Source: Neolecta irregularis DAH-3
Taxonomy: Eukaryota; Ascomycota; Neolectomycetes; Neolectales; Neolectaceae
Direction of reading: 5' to 3'
DNA length: 56,312 nt
Assembly (NCBI GenBank): GCA_001929475.1
Contig: LXFE01000138.1
Coordinates: forward strand, 1 to 56,312
The notes beneath the pieces are model-generated. The model ran no database searches and was not told the origin of the DNA. It saw only the letters and a list, made by a program, of their open reading frames with translations. A program made the position numbers and the translations under genes. Positions within the stretch are counted from its first letter, which is position 1. Each line of letters starts with the position of its first letter. Below, piece by piece: positions 22,059 to 32,339 of this stretch.

Positions 22059-22650
22059 TTACCCAATGAACAGAATGGTATCAAAGATCCAAGGCGGAAG
22101 TGCCCAGATATGTGGTACAAAGTGTTGTCCGAATTACCCGTCACTGATTACGAAGTTTTCCTTATACATACAGGCTAAAAGCTACTTCGAAATATGTTAT
22201 TTCGAGTTCAGAAAAGCATCTTCAAGAAACTCTATGCATATACTAGGCAATGACGACACCCAACTTGTAAATAGACTTTATTAAGAATGAGTGCATCTGA
22301 TTTATGAGTACATAGGGGTTCAAGAATAGGCTGATGGCTGATTACGGGAGGTGATGATTCGATATATGGTCCTAGAGGTTATGGATAGACAATCTCGTTT
22401 CATAACAAGACAAACAACTTCAGTCGAGGCGAAAAGTAGATTTTGAATGCGCTAGATTTGATTAGGTAACCCTAACCCTTCCACATACTTTGACATTGCT
22501 ATGCTCTTTCAAGGAGACCCATCACCTTGACAATAAAATTTACCAAAAAGTCGGGAAAGACTCAATGTTTGAATCTGAAACCTTATTCTCGGCTGTAACT
22601 TTTCCCCTCATAATTTCTAAAAACCATTTTAACATTAATTAGATCCAAAT
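22059..22650. other. intergenic between RNase III and SWF1
   Basis: AT-rich, 592 bp, with no gene recognised. It includes AACCCTAACCCTT at 22468-22480, two telomere-type CCCTAA units, and the RNase III promoter at its left side. Confidence 0.45.
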
Positions 22651-24121
22651 CTAAAGCTTCTTGGGTTTCCAAACATCCCAATAATTATTCTTCCACCCTC
22701 TATCGTAAATATTGACCAACTCTCTAATATGTTTAACAAGTCTACCGGAACTACCAATGGGTATCTGTTCACTGGCACGGCCATGTTCATCAATTGCAAC
22801 AACCCTTCTCTGCCGTAGATCGAGGATGATATCTTCACGAGGAAACGCGTACGCTTCTTCAGGTCCACCTTCAAAGATCTAGACTCAGCAATCCGACACC
22901 CTGTGAAATAGCACCATGATCTCCTTATATTTTATAGCTTCTTTGACGTCATCCCATTTCATTGATTCATTAGTGGTTGTCCCCGAGTAGATGAGATATA
23001 ATTGGAATATTAGAAATCCAACAACGACAAGCTGCAATAATCCAGTCAGAATAAGTAACGCGCCAAGAGTTTCTCGATAAAATGCAAAGTCCTTTTAGTG
23101 AGCCGCAATGAGCCACATGGGAGATTTTCAACTATACCCACCACAATTGATATTGACCCACATCTGGAGGAATATCCACATCTACTCTTGAACTCGAGGT
23201 GGCTTCCACGATTCCAGTGATCAATCGCGATACAATCCAGAATCCGTACCTGTTAGTGAGTATCATATAGATACTAAAGATACAAGAGATATAACAGATT
23301 TGCTCCAATAAAAACGAGGAAATATCTCGTATTGTTCATTCCCACACAATTGTTAATCCAGGCACCTACTCAATTAGATCTCTTCCACCAAGGGTAGTAA
23401 TACAATGATGATCCATTTTCGCGACACAAGTCTTACATAATGAGCAATGTTTTGAACGAGCTGGTTTTTCGAATTTGCAGGTACGGCATGTATTTCTCGG
23501 ATGAAAGATGATACAGTCGAATGGATATATTCGTAGTGCGTTCCGGTGATTTTCCTTGGTTATGAATCCCGGGTCGGTCGTAGAGGCGTAGTACAGTGTG
23601 ATATAAGGGAGTAATATGACTATTAATATCATGAGACTATTTCCAATTGAGCATAGATTGAAATGGGGAATGATACTATTCCATAATTCCAATTTTGGGC
23701 GAGGGCAAATGCCATCGTAACTCGAACACAAAGGCACCTGATCCGCAAGTTACAAGAGTGAGATAAAAGCCCTTTATTTATTAGTATTTTCGTCTAGGAC
23801 GTGTGATACCATGACGAGGTAGTGTTTCTCGCCAGTCAACCAGTTTACCCATGAAGAGCAATATGGGATGGCATGACTGCCACAAATTAAACCATCTAGC
23901 TTTCCAAATATTAAAGGTATTTTCTCAGTTAAGAAACGATGGACAGTTCCAATAGGGCCATGTCTTTTTTGTCAGCCTTATATGTGTTGAGTATACCTAA
24001 ACTTGGGGATCTGGCCGAAAAGTAAAACAAAAACGAGAATCGAAAGGATCTTGATTTATTGGTATAGTTATAATCTCGATCATACAGCTATAAAAGCTCC
24101 TAAAGGGTATAGAAACGTCAT
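22651..24121 (-). CDS. SWF1: DHHC palmitoyltransferase Swf1
   Basis: S-acyltransferase of the ER/Golgi that palmitoylates cysteines next to transmembrane segments, for example in SNAREs. First exons: 24086-24121 ([12 protein letters not shown]), 23997-24049, 23810-23963, 23404-23737, then from 23365 down. They give an N-terminal helix ([12 protein letters not shown]), [58 protein letters not shown] (active-site DHHC split by a 38-nt intron at 23366-23403), a membrane helix, then [17 protein letters not shown] and the C-terminal [15 protein letters not shown]. The stop is at 22651-22653. The third intron (23738-23809, 72 nt) is the longest here and less certain. Confidence 0.88.
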
Positions 24122-24491
24122 TTAGAGCTCAATTCTCTGTGCTACTAGCAGGTGTCACGTTGGCTGAGTGTAAGCATATATGCTTGCTAGCTCTCTGCTA
24201 TTGTGCTATGTTATGTTATTCTAATACGTTATATTGCTGTTCTTGCTCTTAGGTTAATTAAGGGTCTTTCTTTATAATACAGTTCTCATTATCAGCTACT
24301 CCTTACTTTCTTTTGTATTTACTTATGTCAGAGTGTAAGGTTAAGGTCAACTTTATGTCTACGTTTATCCTAGACTGGTTCCAAGTTGCCTCTGGTGAAG
24401 CATGCCCTATATATTCTTTACACTGGGTGTAATAAACCCCGCGGGGCATGGCGCCCTCGAGTATAAATTTAAATACTTCAAGATTATATTC
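24122..24491. other. intergenic, possible transposon remnant
   Basis: AT-rich 370 bp starting near 24153 with TGTCACGTTGGCTGAGTGTA and continuing with words seen in fungal retroelement long terminal repeats (GGTTAATTAAGGGTCTTTC, TTCTCATTATCAGCTACTCC). It shares TGTAAGCATATA with the end of the 4589-5554 element. It ends in a CCCCGCGGGG palindrome near 24437. No clear target duplication, so a solo LTR is only a guess. Confidence 0.3.
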
Positions 24492-26101
24492 TCAATATTC
24501 CATTGCCCGGTCCAGAATATCCTCTAGCTCTCTTCTTCCTGTATCCATGGGTGCTAACGACAGGACTCTCTGCTGAGGAAGAGTACCTTCAACAAGCGCT
24601 GGGATATCACTCTTACTATATCCCAAATCCTTCAACCCTCGAGGCTGATTACCCAATCTGATAAGAAACGTTGCAATAGCCTCGCTGAGAACTTCTCCTG
24701 CAGATTCATGTTTCAGGTTGGATGTGTCTACACCGAATACACGAGCTGCTTCGAGGTGACGACCGGGATCTGAAGCACCTGTAAATGCAAAAACTGATGG
24801 GGCTGTTACAGCAACACTAGATTGTTAGCTCTTAACAGATTTGTAAACCACCTAACGCCATGTGGGATGATTGGATAATTGACGTTATAACCTGCATGTC
24901 GATACCTTTGGTTCAACCCAGAGATAGCATAGCTACAAGCGTGAGGAATAGTCACGCCGGCATTTCCGAATCCAATTCCCGCAAAAGTTGCTGCAAGTCT
25001 ATAAATCAGAAAATGTAATTATAGTGAAACACACAGCATTTGCTCCTGAGCAACATGGTCTTGTGAGTCTTTTACTACTCTAGGTAAAAACTCGACAGCC
25101 ATTTTTAATGCTTTCATTGACCAAATATCGCTGATTGGGTTTGAACCCTGGTACGCTGGACGTAATATTGGGTTCTCAGGACGAGGAGTGCGTTGTTTGT
25201 AAGGGAGAGCTGTAAATGATTCAAGAGCATGACAGAGAACATCTAGACCGCTTGATGTGTGCACAGCTGATGACATTGTTCTCGTATTTAGCGGGTCAAC
25301 AAGCCCGAGAATGGGTTTCAATGCACGGGAGGAAATTCCGGTTTTGGCTTTATGTGTTGAAAGATCAAAAATTGCGGTTCCTAGTCTATCAATTTGATGG
25401 ACTGGAAATGGTACCTGTTGTTTCGCTACCTGTGCCTGCGGTCGTTGGTATACTAAACAGATGAGTGAGAGAAGTGTTATATAATACGCAATTAGAGGTT
25501 TTAAAGGGTTTGTGATAGCAAGACCTTTCCCAATTGGGGCATTAACGAAATCGAGCAAGAGCGCATCTGGGTAACAAGAAAATAAATTTGCAACTTTGGC
25601 AGTGTCGATTGCGGATCCGCCTCCTACTGCTAGAAAGGAATCCACGCCACTATTCCTTGCAAACTCGATAGCCTGATTCATTCTAGGGTCAGATGCGGGA
25701 AGACATTGTGTTTACGAGTAATCTTTTGGTTCGATGCGGACATTGTCAAAGATCTCGTACAAAACACTATAATTCTCAAGGGAGGAGATTGCAGTCTTCA
25801 TAGGAGGTAATTTGGCGACAGTCTTGTCACTAGTGAGTGAACAAAGTTTCCGCAGAGGTTTCTACGTGATGACGCCTACTTTTTTTACGCCGAGGTTTTT
25901 AAAGTCCATTCCGACTTCGTGGGTTACGCCATTGCCATATCGTATGGAGCTTGCAGTCCATTCAAAAGCGTATTCTTTTATATTTATGGGAGTGGAATAG
26001 CTCATTTGGAGCGGATTTGCATGGCACAGACATGTTGAATCGTGCGAAGCAAAGAGGGAAAGCAGCGACTGGGCTCGGGTGCGCGCATTGAGGGCGGCCA
26101 T
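24492..26101 (-). CDS. ADHFE1: hydroxyacid-oxoacid transhydrogenase, iron-dependent alcohol dehydrogenase family
   Basis: Mitochondrial enzyme that couples oxidation of 4-hydroxybutyrate to reduction of 2-oxoglutarate. After a mitochondrial-type presequence (MAALNARTRAQSLLSLFASH) come EWTASSIRYGNGVTHEVGMD, KKVGVIT joined by a 35-nt intron to DKTVAKLPP, FLAVGGGSAIDTAK (nucleotide binding), SSGLDVLCHALESFTA, AGVTIPHACSYAISGLN and NYPIIPHGVAV (metal-binding His residues), and an end at ILDRAMEY. At least five introns of 33-60 nt are visible. The start codon is at 26101, 15 bp from a CACGTG at 26116-26121. The first exon is GC-rich compared with the rest of the gene. Confidence 0.9.
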
Positions 26102-26115
26102 GTGCGGGGTGGAGG

Positions 26116-26121
26116 CACGTG
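26116..26121. promoter_or_regulatory. CACGTG E-box before HOT gene
   Basis: Palindromic CACGTG directly followed by A, 14 bp upstream of the transhydrogenase ATG. Cbf1/USF-type bHLH factors bind this core in fungi; function here is inferred from position. Confidence 0.35.
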
Positions 26122-26388
26122 AAAAGAACCCGTTGGTAAAAAGTAGGCAACCTGCTAGATAACCATCACGAACTGTAACTTGTTTAACACCAGGAACTGT
26201 AACTTGCCTAGCACCATAAACTGGAACTTTTTTAACAACACCATGAACTGTAATTTGTTGGATAGCACCGTGAGTTGTAACCTGCTGGATACATATTGTG
26301 AATATGAAATGCAAGGAGGATCACCAATTCCTGTTGCATTCACTGACGAGCACCCTGCACATAGACACAGCATCACAGACCTGGCACA

Positions 26389-26934
26389 TTACTGCAGAAA
26401 TACAGCAAGACATACACTGTGGTCGAATCTGTAGTAGCCAGTCTTGACTGCCTCCTGGCGGAATCCGCACCTTTTGTAGAATTTGATCGCTCTGCCGTCT
26501 GCCGCATCTACTTCGAGCGTGACTGTGCCCAGCAGCCGGCAGGCGCGCAATGCGGCCTGCTGCATCCTGAGAGTCCAAAACTTTTTCTGTGAGCAGCGAA
26601 TGGGCAAAACATGCATTAAGCAGGCGCGAGCCGAGCCCGTGTCCCTGCCATTTCTCCACAATAGCCAGAGTCATGCAATGCCCCGCGAGCCAGCCGCAGC
26701 CGTCATGGACGATTCTGCCCGAGACGCACCCGATGAGCTCCGCGCCGCGCTCGAGAAGGTAGCACAATTGGCCCTCGCAGTACAGAAAACGGGCAAAAAA
26801 GGTGTTTGAGTAGCGCACCGGCAGAATTGCGGCCTGCGAATCAGCAAACTGCAGGATCAAATAGCGACATGCAAAGCAACAACCGCCGGAATGTCTGGCC
26901 GTGCCAATGCTCTGATGGTGATCGCCGTAAACAT
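26389..26934 (-). CDS. NAA50: N-terminal acetyltransferase, Naa50-like
   Basis: GNAT-fold acetyltransferase resembling the Naa50 (NatE) subunit. Exon 1 is 26869-26934 (MFTAITIRALARPDIPAVVALH); a 35-nt intron then joins AAILPVRYSNTFFARFLY, the Naa50-type FPVxYxxxFY block. The acetyl-CoA loop is GHGLGSRLL and the last strand is TVTLEVDAADGRAIKFYKRCGF. The frame changes between GLGSRLLNA and MQQAALRACRLLG (about 26565-26615). A GC-donor intron (26587-26614) keeps an open frame but adds residues; a GT intron ending at CTCAG would need one extra G. The gene is clearly GC-rich and divergent from LSB5 with 107 bp between starts. Confidence 0.72.
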
Positions 26935-27041
26935 CAAAGTACAAAAAAACAGTTGCCGACACTCGTTTGAGTGCCCAGACCGCAACTTTGCGACGCCCAC
27001 CTTCCTATCGTGGACACTCCTTCTCACCGCCAGCCCCGCCA

Positions 27042-28428
27042 ATGCGCCTGTTCGCAGAAGACAAGGTAATAAATGGCATTGATGTCGCATATCCGCTAAT
27101 CTCAAGCCGCATTCGGCAGTCACAGACTGGATCTGTATTCTTTGCTCCTCCGCATCTGACCATAGTGCGCCTGGCAGGAGACAACTACTCTGAAGACGAC
27201 CTCTCGGACATATTCGAGCTCTCTGAAGTCGTCTTCCTGCAGGATTCGGGGTATATCTTGTATGGCAGCAAGGACTGATTTGCAGTCCGCGAGAAGCTGC
27301 TCGTGCGCTGCGCAAGAGACTGAAACACGGAAATCTTCATAATCAGCTACGTGCACTCACGGTAAGTAGTCGTTGTGGAAATAGCTGAGGATTCGATCAT
27401 CGATGCACTAGTGCAGAATGGCGACAGACGCTTTCAGCGTATTTTGTTGTGCTGTACCATGCTCAGCCATAGAACAATTCGCAGACGAATCGCTCATCGA
27501 ACGACTGCGGATTATTATCAGCGATCCACTCACAGGCGAGCGAGTCAAGAAGAAGCTCACCACCCTCATTTTAAGCTGGAGAGAGTATGGAAATGGACTC
27601 GGTGCTTTGTATAGCCATATTCCACATCCCGTATATCTATCTACCCAAAGATTGCATTGACGTAAACAGCGCAATAGAGACGAACCCCGCAGCCATCCTC
27701 CCCCACGACCTCCAAAACCCCGCAGCGCCCCACAGAGCCCACAGCCATCAGAAGCCAAACCACGCAACACTCTCAAGAAGGAAAAGCCAAAAAATGGCAA
27801 ATTACTCAGCGAAAAGGTAGTCCAGTCTCCTTTGCTTTACATGCGCTAATTCTAGTCTAAAAATCACATTTTATCCACGATAGCCGCTGCAAATCAGGCA
27901 TCTACACAACTCTCCAATGCGCTTGAATCAGTCAACCGCGATATTATTCCAATAGCTCAGGAACCCACCGTACTCGCACGAGTCAGCGACGCGAGAAAAT
28001 CTCGCAAAGAAATAATCCGACTCATTCAAATTGTTGAAACCGAAGATTTCATAGGAACTTTGATCCATGCCAACGAGGAACTGGTGTCCGCTTTGCAACT
28101 CTTTGAAGTCATGAAGACGCAGGTAGATGATGATTCAGATAGCGATGCCTATGAACGAGACGAAGAACTCGAAGAACGAATACGGAGACGAATTGAGGCT
28201 ATACGTTCCGAAAAACCACCAGAAATGCCACCGAGACCACCTTCTTCAGATACAGAACTGAAAAATGTCAATGGAAAGAAACAGAAGATTCCATCAGATA
28301 TTAGCTTGTCGTCCCTCGTTATCGGAGAGAGACGTTCTCTTAACGATAACGATGATCCTTTCAAGACGCCCGTAAGTGAAGATCAGGAAATTACATGGCA
28401 CGAATTTGCCAGGGAAGAGAAAGCTTAA
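27042..28428 (+). CDS. LSB5: VHS-GAT domain actin/endocytosis adaptor Lsb5-like
   Basis: Yeast Lsb5 links ubiquitin, Arf3 and Las17 at endocytic sites. Exons start 27042-27065, 27107-27134, 27166-27250 and 27286-27361, with introns of 28-41 nt. They yield KPHSAVTDWILRLAGDNYSE, DDLSDIFELSEVVFLQDSG, PREAARALRKRLKHGNLHNQ and DALVQNGDRRFQ, the VHS domain, then ESLIERLRIIISDPL. A Pro/Lys linker follows (KEKPKNGKLLSEK joined to SKNHILSTIAAANQ), then the GAT helices (NALESVNRDI, IIRLIQIVETEDFIGTLI, HANEELVSALQLFEVM) and an acidic/Pro-rich tail. Some mid-gene junctions (27430-27700) are not fully resolved. GC content falls from the 5' end to the 3' end. Confidence 0.85.
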
Positions 28429-28591
28429 ATTAATGTCCCATTTGTATTATATTGTACAGCGCTGGCATCGCTACTGATCAGTTATTAATTATCAACTCAA
28501 ATCACACATCACGTCATTGTAAACTACGCTATGATATTCGACGCCGAAAATGCTCAAGCCAGCCTTTATATACACAAGAAGCAAAAACATT

Positions 28592-29557
28592 TCAGTCCAT
28601 TTCACCATGCCACCGTCGACCTTTACACCCAGGCTCCTCAGAGAATCGCCACGTATATCCTCTCATCTCTACTTCTTTAATAATATTTTTCTGATTCCGT
28701 TTAAATAATCCCGAAGACTCCAATTTTCTCAATTGTTGCCGTGCTCTTTTAACGGCGGAATCAGTTTCTTCTTGAAATGATGTTCGATCTATAACTTGAG
28801 CTGCATCTTTTGGATTAGGTTTCCGAGATTCTGAAGAAATTCCCCATACTGGATTTCGTCTGAAATCATGGATGGTAGTGGTTGTTTCCGTCAATGAAGA
28901 TGATGTTTGAAGAAGAGGATAAAGCGAACGACTTAGCGCGTACAGCGGTTCTTTTCCCTAAACTCGTTTTAGCAAGAATATTCTCAAGGTACAAGAAACA
29001 ACATCAAATAAATATCAGAAATTTGGGTATATTTTGTAACCATGTAACAAGTCTTCAAGACTAATCGATCAAAAGTTTCTCATCAGAGATAGAAAAAGTA
29101 GACGAGGGGAAAAACTGACCATTGATTTCCAATCTTCTGCCACTTTCCGAAGACGAACGATAGCGACGACTCTTTCGACACTAACGCTAAATTTATTGCT
29201 GACAGACCGAACGTCTTCGCCCGCAAGTATAGCTTCCCAAATTTCCCTCTTCTTATCGTCACTGAGTGGAGTTTTAGGCTTGAAAAAAGGATTTGTAGGG
29301 AATGGTATATCTGTGCCTGAAATATAATTCGTGCCATGATACTCAGGCTGATAGAATTTCTGTCCAGCGGTAGTTAAATAATCCATAGCAGCTTTGTGAT
29401 GTTCATTCAACATCGTCGATGTTGGATGATGTTTGAATCGGGGTGGTGGTGGTACCTCTGGCTCATTCTGAGAACTATTTTGTTTGTCAGGTATAGACAT
29501 GCGGGACATTGTCGAAGCATTGCGGATAAATTGCCGACAAGGAATTCGAACGAGCAT
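28592..29557 (-). CDS. mitochondrial small-subunit ribosomal protein mS35-like (EMR family)
   Basis: Exons 29120-29557 and 28592-28957. The 162-nt intron is long for this genome and phase 0. The protein has a basic presequence (MLVRIPCRQFIRNASTMSRM), a Pro-rich linker, then TPLSDDKKREIWEAILAGE and VRSVSNKFSVSVERVVAIVR with LRKVAEDWKSM, the conserved helix-turn-helix-like core of the fungal mitochondrial regulator/Mrps35 family. After the intron come GKEPLYALSRSLYPLLQ and SESRKPNPKDAAQVI, then a basic helix and a Trp-rich end (GYTWRFSEEPGCKGRRWHGE). It is expected to be a structural mitoribosome component. Family assigned from motif order, moderately sure. Confidence 0.7.
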
Positions 29558-29633
29558 GGAAGCTTACCCGGGAAAAATTTTTGGTAAAGTGGTGAGCTAT
29601 GAGTCAAGTTACTTTTTGAGCTTTGCGGGTTAA

Positions 29634-29870
29634 TTAGTGGCACCTGCAATATTTATTGTCTAATGATTTCTTCACTTTCAATTGCATTCTTGAAAGACGA
29701 TTAGATTCAATCAGAGATTCAATAAAGTGGATATGGCGGTCATTCTGAAGTTCAAATGCCCAGAAATATATATTAAAAACAGTGACTCCAAATCCTCTCC
29801 AGCCATAAAATCGACTAAAGTCTGAGAAACTAAATCGTTCATTGCAGATTAAATAGAGTCTGAGAAACAT
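29634..29870 (-). CDS. small hypothetical membrane protein
   Basis: A 78-codon frame from an ATG (MFLRLYLICNERFSFSDFSR) with an aromatic hydrophobic stretch (FGVTVFNIYFWAF) followed by a charged helix (NDRHIHFIESLIESNRLSR). The amino-acid mix looks coding rather than random, and there is room for a gene between the mS35-like and LAMTOR2 genes. No family recognised. It may be a single-exon mitochondrial or ER microprotein, or a chance frame. Confidence 0.35.
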   Translation of the reverse strand: MFLRLYLICNERFSFSDFSRFYGWRGFGVTVFNIYFWAFELQNDRHIHFIESLIESNRLSRMQLKVKKSLDNKYCRCH

Positions 29871-29943
29871 GACTTAATCCATCTGCCAGTTAAATAATAT
29901 ATAGCATTAATGATTTCATAAGACTGATCGAGACGATAGAATT

Positions 29944-30507
29944 TCATAGTTCGAGTTTCTTTGTTTGAATTGAAGTTGCAAGGTATTCTGAAATCGCATC
30001 AACCTGACAGTGGTAAGCAGTAGTAAAGACGTCGTGCTATAAACCTTTGATTTCATCATTCCTAAAGCAGCATCTTGGTTTCCGACCAAAGCCACTATCA
30101 GAGATTCAGTCTGACCTTCGCCTTCATCTGCATTCGGAATATCTACTGTCCTTTGAATGAAGATTTTACCATTCTTTGGATCAATTTGAGAGACTTGGAA
30201 AGACTCCTCGTACTTGTAAATCGACGCAAACCCAGTTGAGCTGTTCAGCCTTTTCATCCTTTTGTAAAGCAGCCGACAAAACGCCGGAGACTCCTAATTT
30301 TTGGTAATCATTCCAAATTGAAGAGGCGAGTGCTGCGTAAGTATGACCTTTTCGGGATGAGCTTGGCGCATGGGATAACAAAGATCCGGTCGCTGTGAAA
30401 AGACTAACGCCTCAAAGATTTGTAAAGTAGAAGTTCTACCATGCAAATTCTATTGTTGATGATAAAGGCTGGGATAACAGCGCCAGCAGTGGTTTCGATT
30501 TCAACAT
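29944..30507 (-). CDS. LAMTOR2: Ragulator/EGO-type roadblock protein LAMTOR2
   Basis: Exons 30440-30507, 30214-30403, 30045-30173 and 29944-30003 encode 148 aa; introns are 36, 40 and 41 nt, all GT-AG. Roadblock/LC7 scaffold that anchors Rag GTPases to the vacuole/lysosome upstream of TORC1. Seen: MLKSKPLLALLSQPLSSTIE (first helix), CLFTATGSLLSHA (strands), YAALASSIWNDYQKLG (long helix), LNWVCVDLQ plus GKIFIQ, SLIVALVGNQDAALGMMKSK and VDAISEYLATSIQ. The order matches LAMTOR2, with a Lys/Glu-rich loop (ALQKDEKAEQ) longer than in animals. Confidence 0.88.
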
Positions 30508-31025
30508 CGTTGGGGGAACATTTGAAGCCGCTGTCCATTTCAAAACTCCTGATGCTTCAACGTCATTTTTACAAATTCCTTATTTCAGTATCGCTTTCCT
30601 ATATAGTATTTTTGCACCTCTCATTTCTATAAATTGCTAGATTCAGTCCTTCTATGTCATTCAACCATGCTCGTTCTGAAACTCCCTCGGCAACTATTAT
30701 TAGCCGGCCGTACCACTTCTGCCTTTCAGCTCACTATCTTACTTTGCTTTCATTGCTTTCGGTTTGGAGAGTTTGTTGACCATACATAATGTTCCAGTTC
30801 AGGTCATGTTCAGTCATATTCATCTTGCACACCGAACCCGCCAAGAGAAATTTGCTGACTGAGCGATATGATTTTCAATGAATACTATTTAATTATCTAC
30901 TTTTATTTGCGATTGAGGTGAGGTAATAGCCTCTGACGTATATTTAACCTGACCAAAAGATGAGGCTGGCCGGCTTGTACGTTTTCCTTAATAACCATTT
31001 TGCACTTTATACAATTCTTTGAACA
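30508..31025. other. divergent intergenic LAMTOR2 / GLO1
   Basis: 518 bp, AT-rich. A 40-codon ATG frame at 30667 (MLVLKLPRQLLLAGR) has no known match in my memory. Presumably holds both promoters. Confidence 0.4.
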
Positions 31026-32178
31026 ATGACCCAGACCGACATCACGACTTACAAACTGAATCATACTATGATCAGGATCAAAGAACCTAAGCGATCACTG
31101 GACTTCTACCAAGATAAGCTTGGTATGAAACTCATTGGTCAGAAGGCCTTCAACGAGTCAAAGTTCTCCTTGTACTTCCTAGGCTATGACCAATTCGGTG
31201 CTGTCAATCAAGGAAATTCGCTGTGGGATAGAGAGGGAATTTTGGAATTGGTCGTCTTGATGTTGGTTACCTCATATTAATTGATAGACGCACAATCACG
31301 GTTCAGAGAACGACGATGAATTCCATGTGCATTCCGGCAACAGTGAACCAAAGGGATTTGGCCACATTTGTATCTCAGTTGATAATATCACTGCTGCGTG
31401 TGCAAAACTCGAGAATGCAGATGTGAAGGTACGTCATCAGTCTGTTTGTATTTTAACGTTTGGCAGTTCCAGAAGAAGCTTGATGTATTGTGTTTTTGTA
31501 ACTGAGTTGACACCATAAGGATGGTCGACAAAGGGATATCGCTTTTGCACTTGACCCTGATGGATATTGGGTTGAAGTATGCCATGAAATATAGAGGCGA
31601 ATTCCACTGATCAAGTCACAGCTCATTGAGAGATCCATGACTAACGAAGCTCGACATGCGAAGAAAACGGATCTTCAATCATATCGCTTCAATCATACAA
31701 TGATCCGAATCAAAGATCCGAAAGTGTCACTTCCGTATACGTGCTTGCTTCCAATGCTGATATTTTCAGATTCTACCAAAATGTGATGGGAATGATTTTG
31801 CTCCGCACTAGTGAACATGCAAACGCAAAGTTTACGCTATATTTCTTGGGATATACCCAAAACAAAAAGGCTTCTGCCACGGAATATGAAGCCAAGCTGC
31901 TATGCAGCGAGTACGAAGGACTGCTAGAACTGACTTGGAACTGGGGAACTGAAACAGACACAAAGTTTGAAGGATATAATAATGGAAATTCAGAACCAAA
32001 AGGTTTTGGACATTTAGCAGTCGCAGTTGATGAAGTTGAAGCGGCGTGTGAGAGATTTGAGGAAAAAGGCGTTCATTTCATAAAGAAACCTCGAGATGGA
32101 AAGATGAAGAACATCGCATTCATCAAGGATCCAGATTCCTATTGGATTGAAATTGTTCCAAAGAACCTACAACTCTAG
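31026..32178 (+). CDS. GLO1: glyoxalase I (lactoylglutathione lyase), two-domain
   Basis: Converts the methylglyoxal-glutathione hemithioacetal to S-lactoylglutathione. The gene encodes two tandem vicinal-oxygen-chelate halves in one polypeptide, as in yeasts. Half 1: KLNHTMIRIKEPKRSLDFYQ, LYFLGYD, ILELTHNHGSE (after a 38-nt intron at 31247), GNSEPKGFGHICISVDN, FALDPDGYWVE. Half 2: RFNHTMIRIKDPKVSL, FYQNVMGM, LYFLGYTQ, GLLELTWNWGTE, GNSEPKGFGHLAVAVDE, IKDPDSYWIEIVP. Metal ligands (His/Gln on the first strand, Glu, His of GFGH, Glu of YWxE) are present in both halves, so both sites look functional. Five introns of about 34-40 nt. Confidence 0.92.
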
Positions 32179-32339
32179 GGATGTTTAGGACTGGAAAATA
32201 GAGCAATTTTTGTATGTTTGCCTTTTAGTATTATGTTCAAATCTTTCGATTATGTTTCAAATTTATGATCGAATAGAGTATGTGCTTTAAATGCAAGAAA
32301 ACGTAATAGAGTATTTATTTAAATAATTATCGGCTGGTT

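Noticed and set aside
26857-27315. 152-codon minus-strand frame between NAA50 and LSB5
   Set aside because: Overlaps well-supported exons of both genes, has Arg/Ala/Cys-rich shadow composition and no motif.
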